From the NCBI GenBank assembly GCA_963845265.1, contig CAWJRN010000003.1, forward strand, positions 124,001 through 188,000: a stretch of DNA of 64,000 nucleotides, in the 5' to 3' direction. The notes below the pieces were generated by a model. That model did no database searches. It worked only from the letters and a program-made list of their open reading frames with translations, and was not told the origin of the DNA. Within the stretch, counting starts at the first letter, position 1. Every line of letters starts with the position of its first letter. Of the stretch, positions 34,006 to 42,221 are shown piece after piece. The stretch is from DYRB01 sp963845265 (GTDB lineage Bacteria; Pseudomonadota; Gammaproteobacteria; Chromatiales; Chromatiaceae). Both the position numbers and the translations under genes were made by a program.

Positions 34006-34716
34006 CTACTGCGCCGGGCAAGGCGCGAAGTACGGATTGCGCATCGCCTCGCGGCATTGGTCGCCCGTAGCCGTCAGGGCCCGCGGATCGCCGGCGCGTT
34101 CCTCCGATTCCATACCGAGCAATTGACGGGCTGGGTCGCAGGCCTGGCCCTTGGCACAGCGGCCGTCGGTCCCGCAGACACGTTCCACCAAGCGGGCACA
34201 GTCGCTGGCCGTCGCCCCACGGGCGACCTGGGTGCACACCGGGAAGGCCGGGTCCGACAGGGCCCTGGCGCAGGCGTCTTGTCCGGTTGAGGCATCGGGC
34301 CCGGCCTGGTCGCGTAGGGCGCGGGCCTGGCTGCAGGGCGCGGCATCGCCGCAGGCGTCTTGCGGACCGCAGACCCGCTGGACCAGGTGCTGGCAGTCGG
34401 TGCCCTGTTGGGCATCCTTGACCTCCTGCCCCCCCTGCCAGGTGTCGAGCATCTGAGTGGTCGGTACGGCGGTCCCATCGCGGATGATGACCACTGAGCC
34501 GTCGTCCATCCGGTGCACCCCGTTCCACATGGGGCGTGCATAGCCTCCTTGGTCGCGGACGGCGCGGCGGGTGTTGGGGTCCACCCGCAGCTGACTGCCG
34601 TCATGCAGGGTGCCGGACCAGGTTTGGGCCAGGGTCGCCAGAGGTTGGCAAAACAGGCAGGCGAGGGCGAGGGCGGCAGCGCGGTGGGGGAGGGATGGGT
34701 ACTTGGGCGCGTTCAT
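34006..34716 (-). CDS. Secreted protein with duplicated cysteine module
   Basis: Function unknown. A signal peptide spans about residues 1-31 (AAALALACLFCQPLATLAQ). A small beta region follows (TLHDGSQLRVDPNTRR...GVHRMDDGSVVIIRDG), then two copies of a Cys module. Copy 1: Cys108-x7-116-x5-122-x5-128, then Cys149-x11-161. Copy 2: Cys173-x7-181-x5-187-x5-193, then Cys221-x11-233. The even Cys count and export signal suggest disulfides in the periplasm. It is convergent with the fumA unit and divergent from the DUF971 gene. Confidence 0.75.
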   Translation of the reverse strand: MNAPKYPSLPHRAAALALACLFCQPLATLAQTWSGTLHDGSQLRVDPNTRRAVRDQGGYARPMWNGVHRMDDGSVVIIRDGTAVPTTQMLDTWQGGQEVKDAQQGTDCQHLVQRVCGPQDACGDAAPCSQARALRDQAGPDASTGQDACARALSDPAFPVCTQVARGATASDCARLVERVCGTDGRCAKGQACDPARQLLGMESEERAGDPRALTATGDQCREAMRNPYFAPCPAQ

Positions 34717-34933
34717 GGGCGGCAGGGTCCTGTGTCGCGTGGAGATTAGAGAAGCGCGCCCCTGCGGGCGACGGGAAAAAGTCTAACCGATTTCCCTTTT
34801 CGCTAGCAGGGTCTCGCCCTAGCCGCGCGGGTTGAGATCCTCCCGAGGACCCCAACCCTTGCCGGTCCATGCCTAGGGAAACGCTGATAGAAGGCTAGAC
34901 CCTTAGATTTCGGTAAGCACCAGGACAGATTCC

Positions 34934-35593
34934 ATGACCGACCAACCCGATACGGCGCCGACCCGGCGCCACCCCAGCGAGATCAAGCTGCACGCCAAGT
35001 CGCGTATCCTGACCATTGCCTTCGATGATGGTGTCCGTTTCGAGTTGCCCTGCGAGTACCTGCGCGTCTTCTCCCGTGCCGCCGAGGTCCGCCTGCTGGC
35101 CCAACCCGTGACCGGCAAGGAGGGGGTCAATATCGAGCGGATCGACCCCCAGGGTCAATACGCCATCCGGATCGTCTTCGACGACGGGCACGACACCGGC
35201 ATCTACTCTTGGGACAGCCTGTATGACTTAGGCGTGAAGCAGGAGGCCAACTGGGCCGGCTACCTGGCGCGTCTGGAGGCGATGGGCTACCAGCGCAATG
35301 AGCCGGAGCAGGGGGAGAAGGTCGTCAAGCTGCTGTATTTTTCCTGGCTGGTCAAGAAGATGCGCAAAGAGGCCGAGCAGGTCACGGTGCCCGCTGCGGT
35401 GGCCGACGTGGACGGGCTCTTGCGCTGGCTCGGTGGGCGACGGCGTGGGGCCGGACCCCTGTTCGAGCCCGGGCGCTTGCGCATCACTGTAAACAAGCAG
35501 TTCACTGAGAGCTTCACCAAACTGCACGACGGCGACGAGATCGGTCTCATCCCCACCAGCTCCGCACCCCCGCCTACTCCTGACTTGCTCTAG
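34934..35593 (+). CDS. DUF971 (GBBH-like N-terminal) domain fused to MoaD-like domain
   Basis: A 219-residue protein in two parts. Residues about 14-110 form a DUF971/gamma-butyrobetaine-hydroxylase-like N-terminal domain (LTIAFDDGVRFELPCEYLRVFS; IRIVFDDGHDTGIYSWDSLYDLG). Residues about 134-212 resemble a MoaD/ThiS ubiquitin-like fold (KLLYFSWLVKKM; LRITVNKQFTE; LHDGDEIGLIP). The C-terminus is PTSSAPPPTPDLL, without the terminal Gly-Gly of a sulfur carrier. DUF971 proteins are linked to iron-sulfur or molybdenum cofactor biology; the exact role here is unknown. Confidence 0.85.
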   Translation: MTDQPDTAPTRRHPSEIKLHAKSRILTIAFDDGVRFELPCEYLRVFSRAAEVRLLAQPVTGKEGVNIERIDPQGQYAIRIVFDDGHDTGIYSWDSLYDLGVKQEANWAGYLARLEAMGYQRNEPEQGEKVVKLLYFSWLVKKMRKEAEQVTVPAAVADVDGLLRWLGGRRRGAGPLFEPGRLRITVNKQFTESFTKLHDGDEIGLIPTSSAPPPTPDLL

Positions 35594-35861
35594 CCTCATG
35601 CACTCCCGCTCCCCGTGCACAAAGTCGACGGGGTATTGGCGGGGCGTCTTTCGCGACGGTGCTCGGCCCTCGACTCTGTGCCGCTTTAAACCTGTTGGGC
35701 ATTTCCGTATTGCACCGGTCCAGGACGACGGGTACAAAGCGAGTAGCGGGCCACTCCGAGGCCGGGACGGGTCGTAGATCGGCCCCGCGCATTGCCAGCC
35801 CGAGATAACTGCGCGCGCCAGGGCGCCTAGCCCGTAGAACGATGAACCACAGGAGCATCCA

Positions 35862-37520
35862 ATGGAGACGATCAAACGCCTCGCCACAGCGACCTTCACC
35901 GCGCTGTGGCTCTTCCACGCGGCAGCAGTTGCGGGTGACGCGGAGCCGGCGGCGCCGGTGATATCGGCGAGCGAGCAGCCGGCGGCGGACACCGATCCTG
36001 CCCCCCCAGTGGTATCGGCAAGCCAGAAAGCGGCTGCGGATGCCTTCCCGGCGGAACAGATCGAGCAAATGGTTGCACCGATCGCCCTGTATCCTGACGC
36101 CCTGCTGGCGCAGATCTTCATGGCTGCGACCTACCCGTTGGACATCGTCCAGGCAGACCGTTGGTTGGAAGATCATGGGGACCTCGAAGGAGAGGCCCTC
36201 CAGACGGCCGCCGATGAAGAGGGGTGGGACCCCAGCGTCCAGGCGCTGGTCTTTTTCCCGCAGATCCTCGCCTACATGAGCGGCAACCTGAACTGGACCC
36301 AGGACCTGGGCGATGCCGTCCTGGCACAGGAGCCTGACGTGACCGCAGCGGTTCAGCGCCTGCGCAAGGAGGCCGAGGTCGCCGGGACCCTGACCAGCAC
36401 CGAGCAACTGACGGTCGAATCCAAGGGCGACACCATCATCGTTCAGCCGGCCGATCCCGAGGTGGTCTATGTTCCGAGCTACAGCCCGGCCACTGCCTAC
36501 GGTCCGAGCGAGCCGTCGACGACCAGCTATTACCCGGCCACCTACGATACCCCCGTCTACGCACCCGAGGTCGCGTCCACCGTCGTTCCCGTCGGGACCG
36601 TGGCCACCGATACGTCGACCACCGACAGCCTGCTGACCTTCGGCGCCGGTGCCCTGGTCGGTGGGCTCCTCACCGCGGCGATCATGTGGGACAACAACGA
36701 CAACAACGGCATCTGGTATGGCGGGCGAGGTCGTTACGGCAGTCCAGGCTATTGGGGAGGCAACAACTACTGGAACAATGGCTGGCGTAACGGCAATGCG
36801 ATCCAGGGAAACATCAACAGCAATCGCAACGTCGACCGCAGCCGCAATATCCAGACCGGCGACATCAACGTCAATCGGGGCATCAGCGGCAACGACATCA
36901 AGGCCGGCAAGTGGGAGCACAACGCTGCGAATCGGGGTGGGGTGCGTTACCGCAACAAGGAGACCCGGGCCAAGTACGACAACACCAGACGGGCCGGCAA
37001 TATCGACCGTGACCAGGCCCGCGGGCGTAACCCTGACCGCACCCGTCCCGGCGGTGGCGATCGCAAGTCCGGCGATATCGGTCGCCCCGGCCGTGGTGAT
37101 GGCAAGCCAGCCAGCCGCCCCGGAGGTGGTGACCGCAAGCCTGCGGATCGCAAGGGCCAGGTTAAGGCTGGCGATCGGAAACGCCCTGACGCTGGTTCCA
37201 AACGGGCTGCGACCAAGAAACCCTCGACCCGCCCGGCGAAGGTCAACAAGCCGCAGGCCAAACGTCCGGCAACGAAGCAGGCCAAGCGTCCGGCAACGCA
37301 GCAGGCCAAGCGCTCGGCGTCGACCCGGCAGGCCAAGTCAAGTGCCTTCAAGCCTCAGGCCGGCAGGGCAGACCGCGCCGCCAGCTCGCGCGGTGCCGCC
37401 AGTCGGGCTGGCAGTGGGGCCAGGGCCAATCGGGGCGGTGGTGCTGCCAAGGCCAGCCGGGGCGGCGGTCGCGCCGCCGGTGGCGGCGGTCGCCGTGGGG
37501 GTGGCGGTGGGCGCCGCTGA
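35862..37520 (+). CDS. DUF3300 domain secreted protein with long basic tail
   Basis: A signal peptide covers about residues 1-25. The DUF3300 domain follows (FPAEQIEQMVAPIALYPDALLAQIFMA...; SYSPATAYG), then a short hydrophobic, glycine-rich segment (LLTFGAGALVGGLLTAAIMW) and a Trp/Asn/Gly stretch. The last 200 residues are low complexity and strongly basic (repeats such as KRPATKQA, GRGGGA). The function is unknown. It is followed 41 bp later by a DUF2950 gene, a pairing seen in many proteobacteria. An AGGAG site sits 8 bp before the ATG. Confidence 0.85.
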   Translation: METIKRLATATFTALWLFHAAAVAGDAEPAAPVISASEQPAADTDPAPPVVSASQKAAADAFPAEQIEQMVAPIALYPDALLAQIFMAATYPLDIVQADRWLEDHGDLEGEALQTAADEEGWDPSVQALVFFPQILAYMSGNLNWTQDLGDAVLAQEPDVTAAVQRLRKEAEVAGTLTSTEQLTVESKGDTIIVQPADPEVVYVPSYSPATAYGPSEPSTTSYYPATYDTPVYAPEVASTVVPVGTVATDTSTTDSLLTFGAGALVGGLLTAAIMWDNNDNNGIWYGGRGRYGSPGYWGGNNYWNNGWRNGNAIQGNINSNRNVDRSRNIQTGDINVNRGISGNDIKAGKWEHNAANRGGVRYRNKETRAKYDNTRRAGNIDRDQARGRNPDRTRPGGGDRKSGDIGRPGRGDGKPASRPGGGDRKPADRKGQVKAGDRKRPDAGSKRAATKKPSTRPAKVNKPQAKRPATKQAKRPATQQAKRSASTRQAKSSAFKPQAGRADRAASSRGAASRAGSGARANRGGGAAKASRGGGRAAGGGGRRGGGGGRR

Positions 37521-37561
37521 TCGGTCAGATCCCTTTCGGTCCAATTACGGAGAACATGCAC

Positions 37562-38533
37562 ATGATCGCAAGCAAGCATAACCTCGGTCTGGCCGCCGTC
37601 CTGTTCACCTTCGCCGGCAGCCTGGCCGCGTCCGAGCCGCCAGCCCAACCCGAGGGTCAGGCCGGTGCCCAGTCAGAGGCCGCCGTTCCCGCGTCGGTCC
37701 ATTACCCAACCCCGGACGAGGCGGTTCAGATCCTTCTAGACGCAGTCGCGTCCGGCGAGGACGGTGCCTTGGTCAAGGTCCTCGGGCCCGAGGCAGCCGA
37801 GATCGGCTCCGGCGACCCGGTGGCCGACGCCAATGCCTTGGATGCCTTCCTGGCTTCGGCTGAGGAGGCGGTGAACATCGAGGAGGAGGGTGACGACCTA
37901 GCCCTGGTCACCCTCGGCGCCGATGAATGGCCCTTCCCGATCCCGCTGGTCCGCGATGCCGATGGCTGGTATTTCGACATGGCAGCCGGCAAGGAGGAGA
38001 TCTTCAATCGCCGCATCGGCCGCAACGAGCTGTCCACCATCGAGACGATGCGCGCCTTCGTGGAGGCTCAGGACGAGTACGCGTCAGAAGATCGTAACGG
38101 CGATGAGGTCAAGGAGTATGCCCCCCATCTGATGAGCACCGCGGGGACTCAGGATGGCCTCTATTGGCCCAGCGCCGAGGGCGAGCCCGAGAGCCCAATG
38201 GGTCCCCTGGTCGCTGAGGCCGTGGCGGAGGGATACAAACCTGGTGAAGGTAGCGGGCCGACGCCCTATCGCGGATACATCTTCCGCGCCCTCACCGCCC
38301 AGGGCCCCAGCGCCCCGGGCGGCGCCAAGAACTACCTGGTCGATGGCCACCTGACCGGCGGCTTCGCCCTGCTTGCTTATCCGGCGGAGTACGGAAACTC
38401 AGGGGTCATGAGCTTCCAGGTCAACCAGTCCGGCATCGTCTATCAGGCGGATCTGGGCCCCGAGACGGCGGCCAAGGCGTCGGCCATGCCAGCCTATGAC
38501 CCGGGCGAAGACTGGTCGGCGGTGACCGACTGA
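37562..38533 (+). CDS. DUF2950 domain periplasmic protein
   Basis: A 323-residue exported protein; signal peptide about residues 1-24 (LGLAAVLFTFAGSLAAS). The DUF2950 region includes TPDEAVQILLDAVASGED, EWPFPIPLVRDADGWYFD, GKEEIFNRRIGRNEL and the C-terminal FALLAYPAEYGNSGVMSFQVNQSG segment. Function unknown; it partners the DUF3300 gene upstream. The ATG at 37562 is 9 bp from GGAG, whereas the ATG at 37556 would be only 3 bp away, so the later start was chosen. Confidence 0.85.
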   Translation: MIASKHNLGLAAVLFTFAGSLAASEPPAQPEGQAGAQSEAAVPASVHYPTPDEAVQILLDAVASGEDGALVKVLGPEAAEIGSGDPVADANALDAFLASAEEAVNIEEEGDDLALVTLGADEWPFPIPLVRDADGWYFDMAAGKEEIFNRRIGRNELSTIETMRAFVEAQDEYASEDRNGDEVKEYAPHLMSTAGTQDGLYWPSAEGEPESPMGPLVAEAVAEGYKPGEGSGPTPYRGYIFRALTAQGPSAPGGAKNYLVDGHLTGGFALLAYPAEYGNSGVMSFQVNQSGIVYQADLGPETAAKASAMPAYDPGEDWSAVTD

Positions 38534-38553
38534 CGCGGTTGCACCAGCCGTAG

Positions 38554-38652
38554 CCTGGATGGAGCGAAGCGGAATCCAGGTCCTTGCGGTAACCCATTGA
38601 TGTCAAGTGAGTCTAAAAGGCCGTCCCCGGATTCCGCTAGCGCTCCATCCGG
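38554..38652. repeat. Inverted pair of GCGAAGCG-type hairpin repeats
   Basis: CCTGGATGGAGCGAAGCGG... (38554-38580) and its near-complement (38627-38652, CCGGATTCCGCTAGCGCTCC...) face each other across 46 bp between the convergent DUF2950 and rhomboid genes. Each unit is itself a near-palindrome around AGCGAAGCG. They belong to the same style of repeat as those at 11452-11482, 42785-42810 and 47586-47648. Confidence 0.7.
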
Positions 38653-38659
38653 AGCCGGA

Positions 38660-39283
38660 TCAGCCCCAGGGCCCCAGCCGCCAGCGGTAGAGCAGGATGA
38701 GCCCGGTGAGCATGCCGCCCAGGTGAGCGAAGTGGGCGACCCCTTCCAGGGTCCCGGTGACCCCGGCGGCGAGCTCGATGGCCCCGTAGATGAGCACGAA
38801 CCACTTGGCCTTGATGGGGATGGGCGGGAACAGGAGCATCAGCCGTGCCTCGGGGTAGGTGAGGCCAAAGGCGAGCAGGATGCCGAAGACCCCGCCGGAG
38901 GCCCCCAGCACCGGGTAGACCTCCCCGCCCTGGGCCAGGCTGATCTCAGAGACCACGAGCTGCGCCAGGGCCGCACCGACGACGCAGAGTAGGTAGTAGG
39001 TCAGGAAGCGCTTGGACCCCCACAGGTACTCGATGCGGGTGCCGAACAGCCAGAGGGCGTACATGTTCAGCACCAAGTGCAGGACCCCGCCGTGCAGGAA
39101 GCCGTAGGTGACCAGTTGCCATAGCTGGAAGTGCGGCGCCCCGTCCAGCGGCGCGAGGGTCGCCAGGAAGCCCAGGGGCCAGAGGGCAAACCACACCACC
39201 AAGGGGCCGAAATAGAACTGTTCGGCGACGAAAAGGACGCCGTTGATCAACAACAACCATAGGACGACGGGGGTCAATGTCAC
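38660..39283 (-). CDS. Rhomboid family intramembrane serine protease
   Basis: A 207-residue protein with six transmembrane helices. The catalytic dyad is visible: Ser129 in GASGGVFG and His187 in FAHLGGM. The oxyanion region HGGVLHLVLNMYALWLFG is conserved. Substrate unknown. It stands alone between the DUF2950 gene (convergent) and a gap containing a candidate small RNA. Confidence 0.93.
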   Translation of the reverse strand: MTLTPVVLWLLLINGVLFVAEQFYFGPLVVWFALWPLGFLATLAPLDGAPHFQLWQLVTYGFLHGGVLHLVLNMYALWLFGTRIEYLWGSKRFLTYYLLCVVGAALAQLVVSEISLAQGGEVYPVLGASGGVFGILLAFGLTYPEARLMLLFPPIPIKAKWFVLIYGAIELAAGVTGTLEGVAHFAHLGGMLTGLILLYRWRLGPWG

Positions 39284-39386
39284 TGCTCCAGGGCCAGGGG
39301 TGAGACGTTGTGGGGCCGGCGGCTCGGGTCATGAGGCGGGTGCGGCCGATGCCAGGGGTATGGCGGCGGGGCTTGTTGGCCGCCGG

Positions 39387-39415
39387 TTGAACTATTCGGT
39401 AACGCGCCCGACTAA
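39387..39415 (+). promoter_or_regulatory. Possible promoter of the 39.4-kb small RNA
   Basis: TTGAAC (39387-39392), a 17-bp spacer and GACTAA (39410-39415). The -35 matches at 4 of 6 but the -10 is weak. It is listed because its position fits the structured RNA that follows. Confidence 0.3.
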
Positions 39416-39417
39416 GG

Positions 39418-39537
39418 ATGTGCGTTAGGCGAAGTAGGCCTTGCGGTCCTAACCGCGAGCCGACAGCCTACCCCGGTCACCCCTTCCGGGGAAGCAATTA
39501 CCCCGACACCGACTCTCCGCGGTGCCGGGGTTTCTTT
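39418..39537 (+). ncRNA. Candidate structured small RNA with intrinsic terminator
   Basis: In the 321-bp gap 39284-39604, both flanking genes run on the other strand. Here the forward strand can fold into a series of stems: GTAGGC (39434-39439)/GCCTAC (39466-39471) enclosing GCGGT/ACCGC (39443-39456); CCCCGG/CCGGGG (39471-39491); and the terminator stem at 39500-39531. No reading frame of note exists. I do not recognise the family; 6S, SRP and common riboswitch signatures were not seen. The rest of the gap (39284-39386) shows nothing I could identify. Confidence 0.5.
39500..39537 (+). terminator. Intrinsic terminator of candidate small RNA
   Basis: ACCCCGACACCG (39500-39511) pairs with CGGTGCCGGGGT (39520-39531), 11 of 12 positions, with an 8-nt loop, then TTTCTTTT. 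The T-run lies only on the forward side, so it terminates forward transcription although neither neighbouring gene is forward. Confidence 0.8.
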
Positions 39538-39604
39538 TGGTGACCAGCGTGTGGCAACCAGGGCGCATGCTGGAAGACGCTGCATCGGGCTCGCTTCCCG
39601 CCGC

Positions 39605-40396
39605 TCACAGCAGCAGCCGTGCGCGCTTGAAGGCCTCGGCATTCTGGCCCCAAAGGTCTCTGGCGAGGCGTTGCAGGGGCAGGTCGAGGCGCAATCCCAG
39701 TGCCTGGGCCTTGGCGAACAGGGTGTCCCGGCGGATCCCGGGTAGGGCCTCGGCAAAGGCGAAGGCGATGGCGTTTCCGCCCGCGACGTGCAGGTGCAGT
39801 ACCCGCCCGGCGAAGACCTGGTCCAGGGTCGCGTGGGCGCGGCGGCTGGTCTCGAAGTCGTTGCTCCAATGGTTGCTGACCAGGATGCCTGTCCTGCTCA
39901 ATCGCTCCCGACAGGCGCTGAGCAGGGCGGCACCGCCTTGGTCCGGGTTTATGCCCTCGGCGCCATAGAGGTCGAGCAAGACCAGACCATAAGCGCCGCC
40001 CGCACCCTGTACGAAGCTTTGCGCGTCGCCGATGTGGATGCGCAGTCGGTCGGTGGCGGGCAGGCCCAGATGGTCGCGGGCCGCTTCGACCACGGCGGGG
40101 CTGGCCTCGACCGCATCCAGGGCCAGGCCGGGTGCGCAGACGAGCAGGGCCTGGGCCAGGGCCCCGCCCCCCAGCCCCAGGAGCAGGGCGGTCTCGGGCG
40201 TCGGGGTCAGCAGCAGGCCGAGCAGCATGGCCTGGGTATAGGCGTGGACCAGGCGGGCGGGGTGGTCCAGGTCCAGGCAGGTCTGCTCGACCTGATTGCC
40301 CAGGGTAAGGGTGCGCAGGGCACCGCGGGCGTAGACGCGGACCTCGCCCAGGGGGTCGGTCAGGTGGGCAATGGGTCGGCCAAGGGGGTCGATCAC
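39605..40396 (-). CDS. Spermidine synthase-like (class I SAM-fold) protein
   Basis: A 263-residue protein with the Rossmann core of the polyamine aminopropyltransferase family: LLLGLGGGALAQAL (motif I), LDAVEASPAVVEAARDHLGL (motif II), RIHIGDAQSFV and YGLVLLDLYGAEG. Such stand-alone homologues are often annotated spermidine-synthase-like without proof of activity; a methyltransferase role is equally possible. The start overlaps the hda stop by 4 bp, so the two are coupled. Confidence 0.82.
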   Translation of the reverse strand: MIDPLGRPIAHLTDPLGEVRVYARGALRTLTLGNQVEQTCLDLDHPARLVHAYTQAMLLGLLLTPTPETALLLGLGGGALAQALLVCAPGLALDAVEASPAVVEAARDHLGLPATDRLRIHIGDAQSFVQGAGGAYGLVLLDLYGAEGINPDQGGAALLSACRERLSRTGILVSNHWSNDFETSRRAHATLDQVFAGRVLHLHVAGGNAIAFAFAEALPGIRRDTLFAKAQALGLRLDLPLQRLARDLWGQNAEAFKRARLLL

Positions 40397-41097
40397 GCCG
40401 GGTCGCGCCGGGTCGCCTCCAGGACGCGGCGAGCCAGGGGGATGCTGGGCGCCTTGCGGGCGGCCAGGCTCTCTCGGTCCAGGTCCTCCAGGAAGGCGAG
40501 CAGGCTGCCCGGGTCCCGGGTCAGGCGTCGCATCAGGTAGTCCACCAGGTCCGGTTTCAGGCGCAGGCCGAGCCGGGACGCGGTGCTGCGCAGCAGCTCC
40601 GCGCAGTCCTGCTCACCCAAGGGCTGGAGGCGGTAGCAGGGGCCCCAGCCGAGGCGCGAGCGCAGGTCCGGCAGGGTCAGTGGCAGGCTGGCCGGCGGCT
40701 GGTCGGCACTGGCCAGGAGGCCGCCGCCGCTCTCGCGCAGGCGGTTGTAGAGGGTGAACAGGGCCCCCTCCCAGGCAGGGTCGCCGGCGATTGCCTCGCA
40801 GTCGTCCAGGGCGATGCGACCCACCTGCTCCAATCCGACCAGAACCTCGGGGGTCAGACCCGGATGGCGCAGCGGCAGGTATTGGGCGGGTCGACCGGCC
40901 GCCACCAGGGCCTGGCAGGCGGCCTGCAAGAGGTGGGTCTTGCCGGTCCCTGGTGGGCCCCAGACCAGGGCGAAGGGCTCGCCGGTCCCCTGGCCCCAGG
41001 CCTCCAGGGCGGCACGGGCCTCGGCATTGGGGCCTGGGACATAGGCGGCGAAGTTGGCTTCGGGGCGCAACTGGACCGGCAGGGGGAGTTGCTCCAT
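40393..41097 (-). CDS. hda: DnaA regulatory inactivator Hda
   Basis: AAA+ protein related to DnaA domain III; with the sliding clamp it promotes hydrolysis of DnaA-bound ATP. The N-terminus MEQLPLPVQL carries the clamp-binding QLPLPV motif. Walker A is intact (GPPGTGKT, residues 47-54) and IALDDCEAI fits Walker B. The 234-residue length is normal. The ATG at 41097 was chosen because the clamp motif must be N-terminal; the frame is open 18 codons upstream. Confidence 0.88.
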   Translation of the reverse strand: MEQLPLPVQLRPEANFAAYVPGPNAEARAALEAWGQGTGEPFALVWGPPGTGKTHLLQAACQALVAAGRPAQYLPLRHPGLTPEVLVGLEQVGRIALDDCEAIAGDPAWEGALFTLYNRLRESGGGLLASADQPPASLPLTLPDLRSRLGWGPCYRLQPLGEQDCAELLRSTASRLGLRLKPDLVDYLMRRLTRDPGSLLAFLEDLDRESLAARKAPSIPLARRVLEATRRDPA

Positions 41098-41128
41098 GGG
41101 CGCCCCTAGTCCCGGCGTCGCGTGGGGG

Positions 41129-41743
41129 TCACGCCCGACCCCCGCTGTCACCGGCGATCAGGGCGGCGGCGGTGCGGGCGAGGCGCCGCCCGAGTGCCTG
41201 GCAGAGGCGGCGCTCGGCCTCGGTCAGGGCCAGGTCGCTGGCGGTCCCGGCCAGGTGCGAGGGGCCGTAGGGGGTGCCGCCGGCGGTGGTGTGGAGCAGG
41301 TCGGTCTCGGCATAGGGCAGGCCGAGGATGAGCATGCCGTGGTGGAGCAGGGGGAGCATCATGGAGGTGAGGGTAGTCTCCTGGCCCCCGTGCATGCTGG
41401 AGGTCGAGGTGAAGACCCCGGCGGGCTTGCCTGCGAGGGCCCCGGACAGCCAGAGTGGGCTGGTCCCCTCCAGAAAATACTTCAGCGGCGCGGCCATGTT
41501 ACCGAAGCGGGTGGGGCTGCCCAGGGCCAGGCCGGCGCAGTGGCGCAGGTCGTCCAATTCCGCATAGGGGGCGCCGGAGGGAGGGATGGCGTCGGCGGTG
41601 GCCTCGCAGACGGTGGAGACCGGCGGGACCGTGCGCAGGCGTGCCTCCATCCCCGCCACCTCGCCGACCCCGCGGGCGATGTGATGGGCCATGTCGGCGG
41701 TGGCCCCGTGGCGGCTGTAATAGAGGACCAGGACATAGGCCAT
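41129..41743 (-). CDS. wrbA: WrbA-type flavodoxin-like NAD(P)H:quinone oxidoreductase
   Basis: A 204-residue flavodoxin-fold protein. The FMN phosphate loop is YYSRHGATADMA at residues 8-19. Family segments GLALGSPTRFGNMAAPLKYFLEG, GVFTSTSSMHGGQETTLTSMMLPLLHHGM and YGPSHLAG match WrbA. It reduces quinones by two electrons and limits oxidative stress. It starts 2 bp after the arsC-like stop and is in one reverse-strand unit with arsC-like, hda and the SAM-fold gene. Confidence 0.9.
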   Translation of the reverse strand: MAYVLVLYYSRHGATADMAHHIARGVGEVAGMEARLRTVPPVSTVCEATADAIPPSGAPYAELDDLRHCAGLALGSPTRFGNMAAPLKYFLEGTSPLWLSGALAGKPAGVFTSTSSMHGGQETTLTSMMLPLLHHGMLILGLPYAETDLLHTTAGGTPYGPSHLAGTASDLALTEAERRLCQALGRRLARTAAALIAGDSGGRA

Positions 41744-41745
41744 GG

Positions 41746-42093
41746 TCAGAGGATCTCCAGCACCGCTCGGGGCGGGCGGCCCAGGGCGGCCTTACCGCCC
41801 TTGACCACGATGGGACGCTCGATGAGCCTGGGGTGGGTCACCATGGCCTCGATCAGGGCCTCTCGGGACAGGGCCGGGTCGTCGAGGCCCAGTTCTGCGT
41901 ATTCGGCCTCCTTACGCCGCATCAGGGCGCGGGGCTCCAGGCCGAGTTGGGTGAGCAGCTCAGAAAGAACCTGGGCGTTGGGCGGGTCCTTCAGATACTC
42001 CACGATTTCGGGCTCAACCCCCTGGTCACGCAGTAACGACAGGGTCTCGCGGGACTTGCTACATCTCGGATTGTGGTAGATGGTCACGGACAT
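41746..42093 (-). CDS. arsC: ArsC family (glutaredoxin-dependent arsenate reductase type) protein
   Basis: A 115-residue thioredoxin-fold protein with the signature HNPRCSKSRETL; the nucleophile is Cys11. The family triad Arg residues appear in the LMRRKEAEY and HPRLIERPIVV segments. No arsR, arsB or acr3 gene is adjacent, so arsenate reduction cannot be assumed; such orphans are common. The ATG at 42093 (MSVTIYHNPR) is the only family-like start. Confidence 0.9.
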   Translation of the reverse strand: MSVTIYHNPRCSKSRETLSLLRDQGVEPEIVEYLKDPPNAQVLSELLTQLGLEPRALMRRKEAEYAELGLDDPALSREALIEAMVTHPRLIERPIVVKGGKAALGRPPRAVLEIL

Positions 42094-42221
42094 CGGCGGC
42101 TCCCCATGGCGTCGGGGCCGGGCGCCTGATGCGCACCGGCATTGAATCCACGGCATTATCGCTCCAAAATCGGCCCGGTCCGAACCTTATTGACCCACCA
42201 ACCAGCGGAGATCGAACCCCA

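Noticed and set aside
39284..39604. Known riboswitch, 6S RNA or SRP RNA in the gap
   Set aside because: The conserved core sequences of these families were not found, and no forward gene follows that a riboswitch could control.
41746..42093. Arsenic resistance operon
   Set aside because: Only an ArsC-fold protein is present; arsR, arsB/acr3 and arsA are absent from the neighbourhood.
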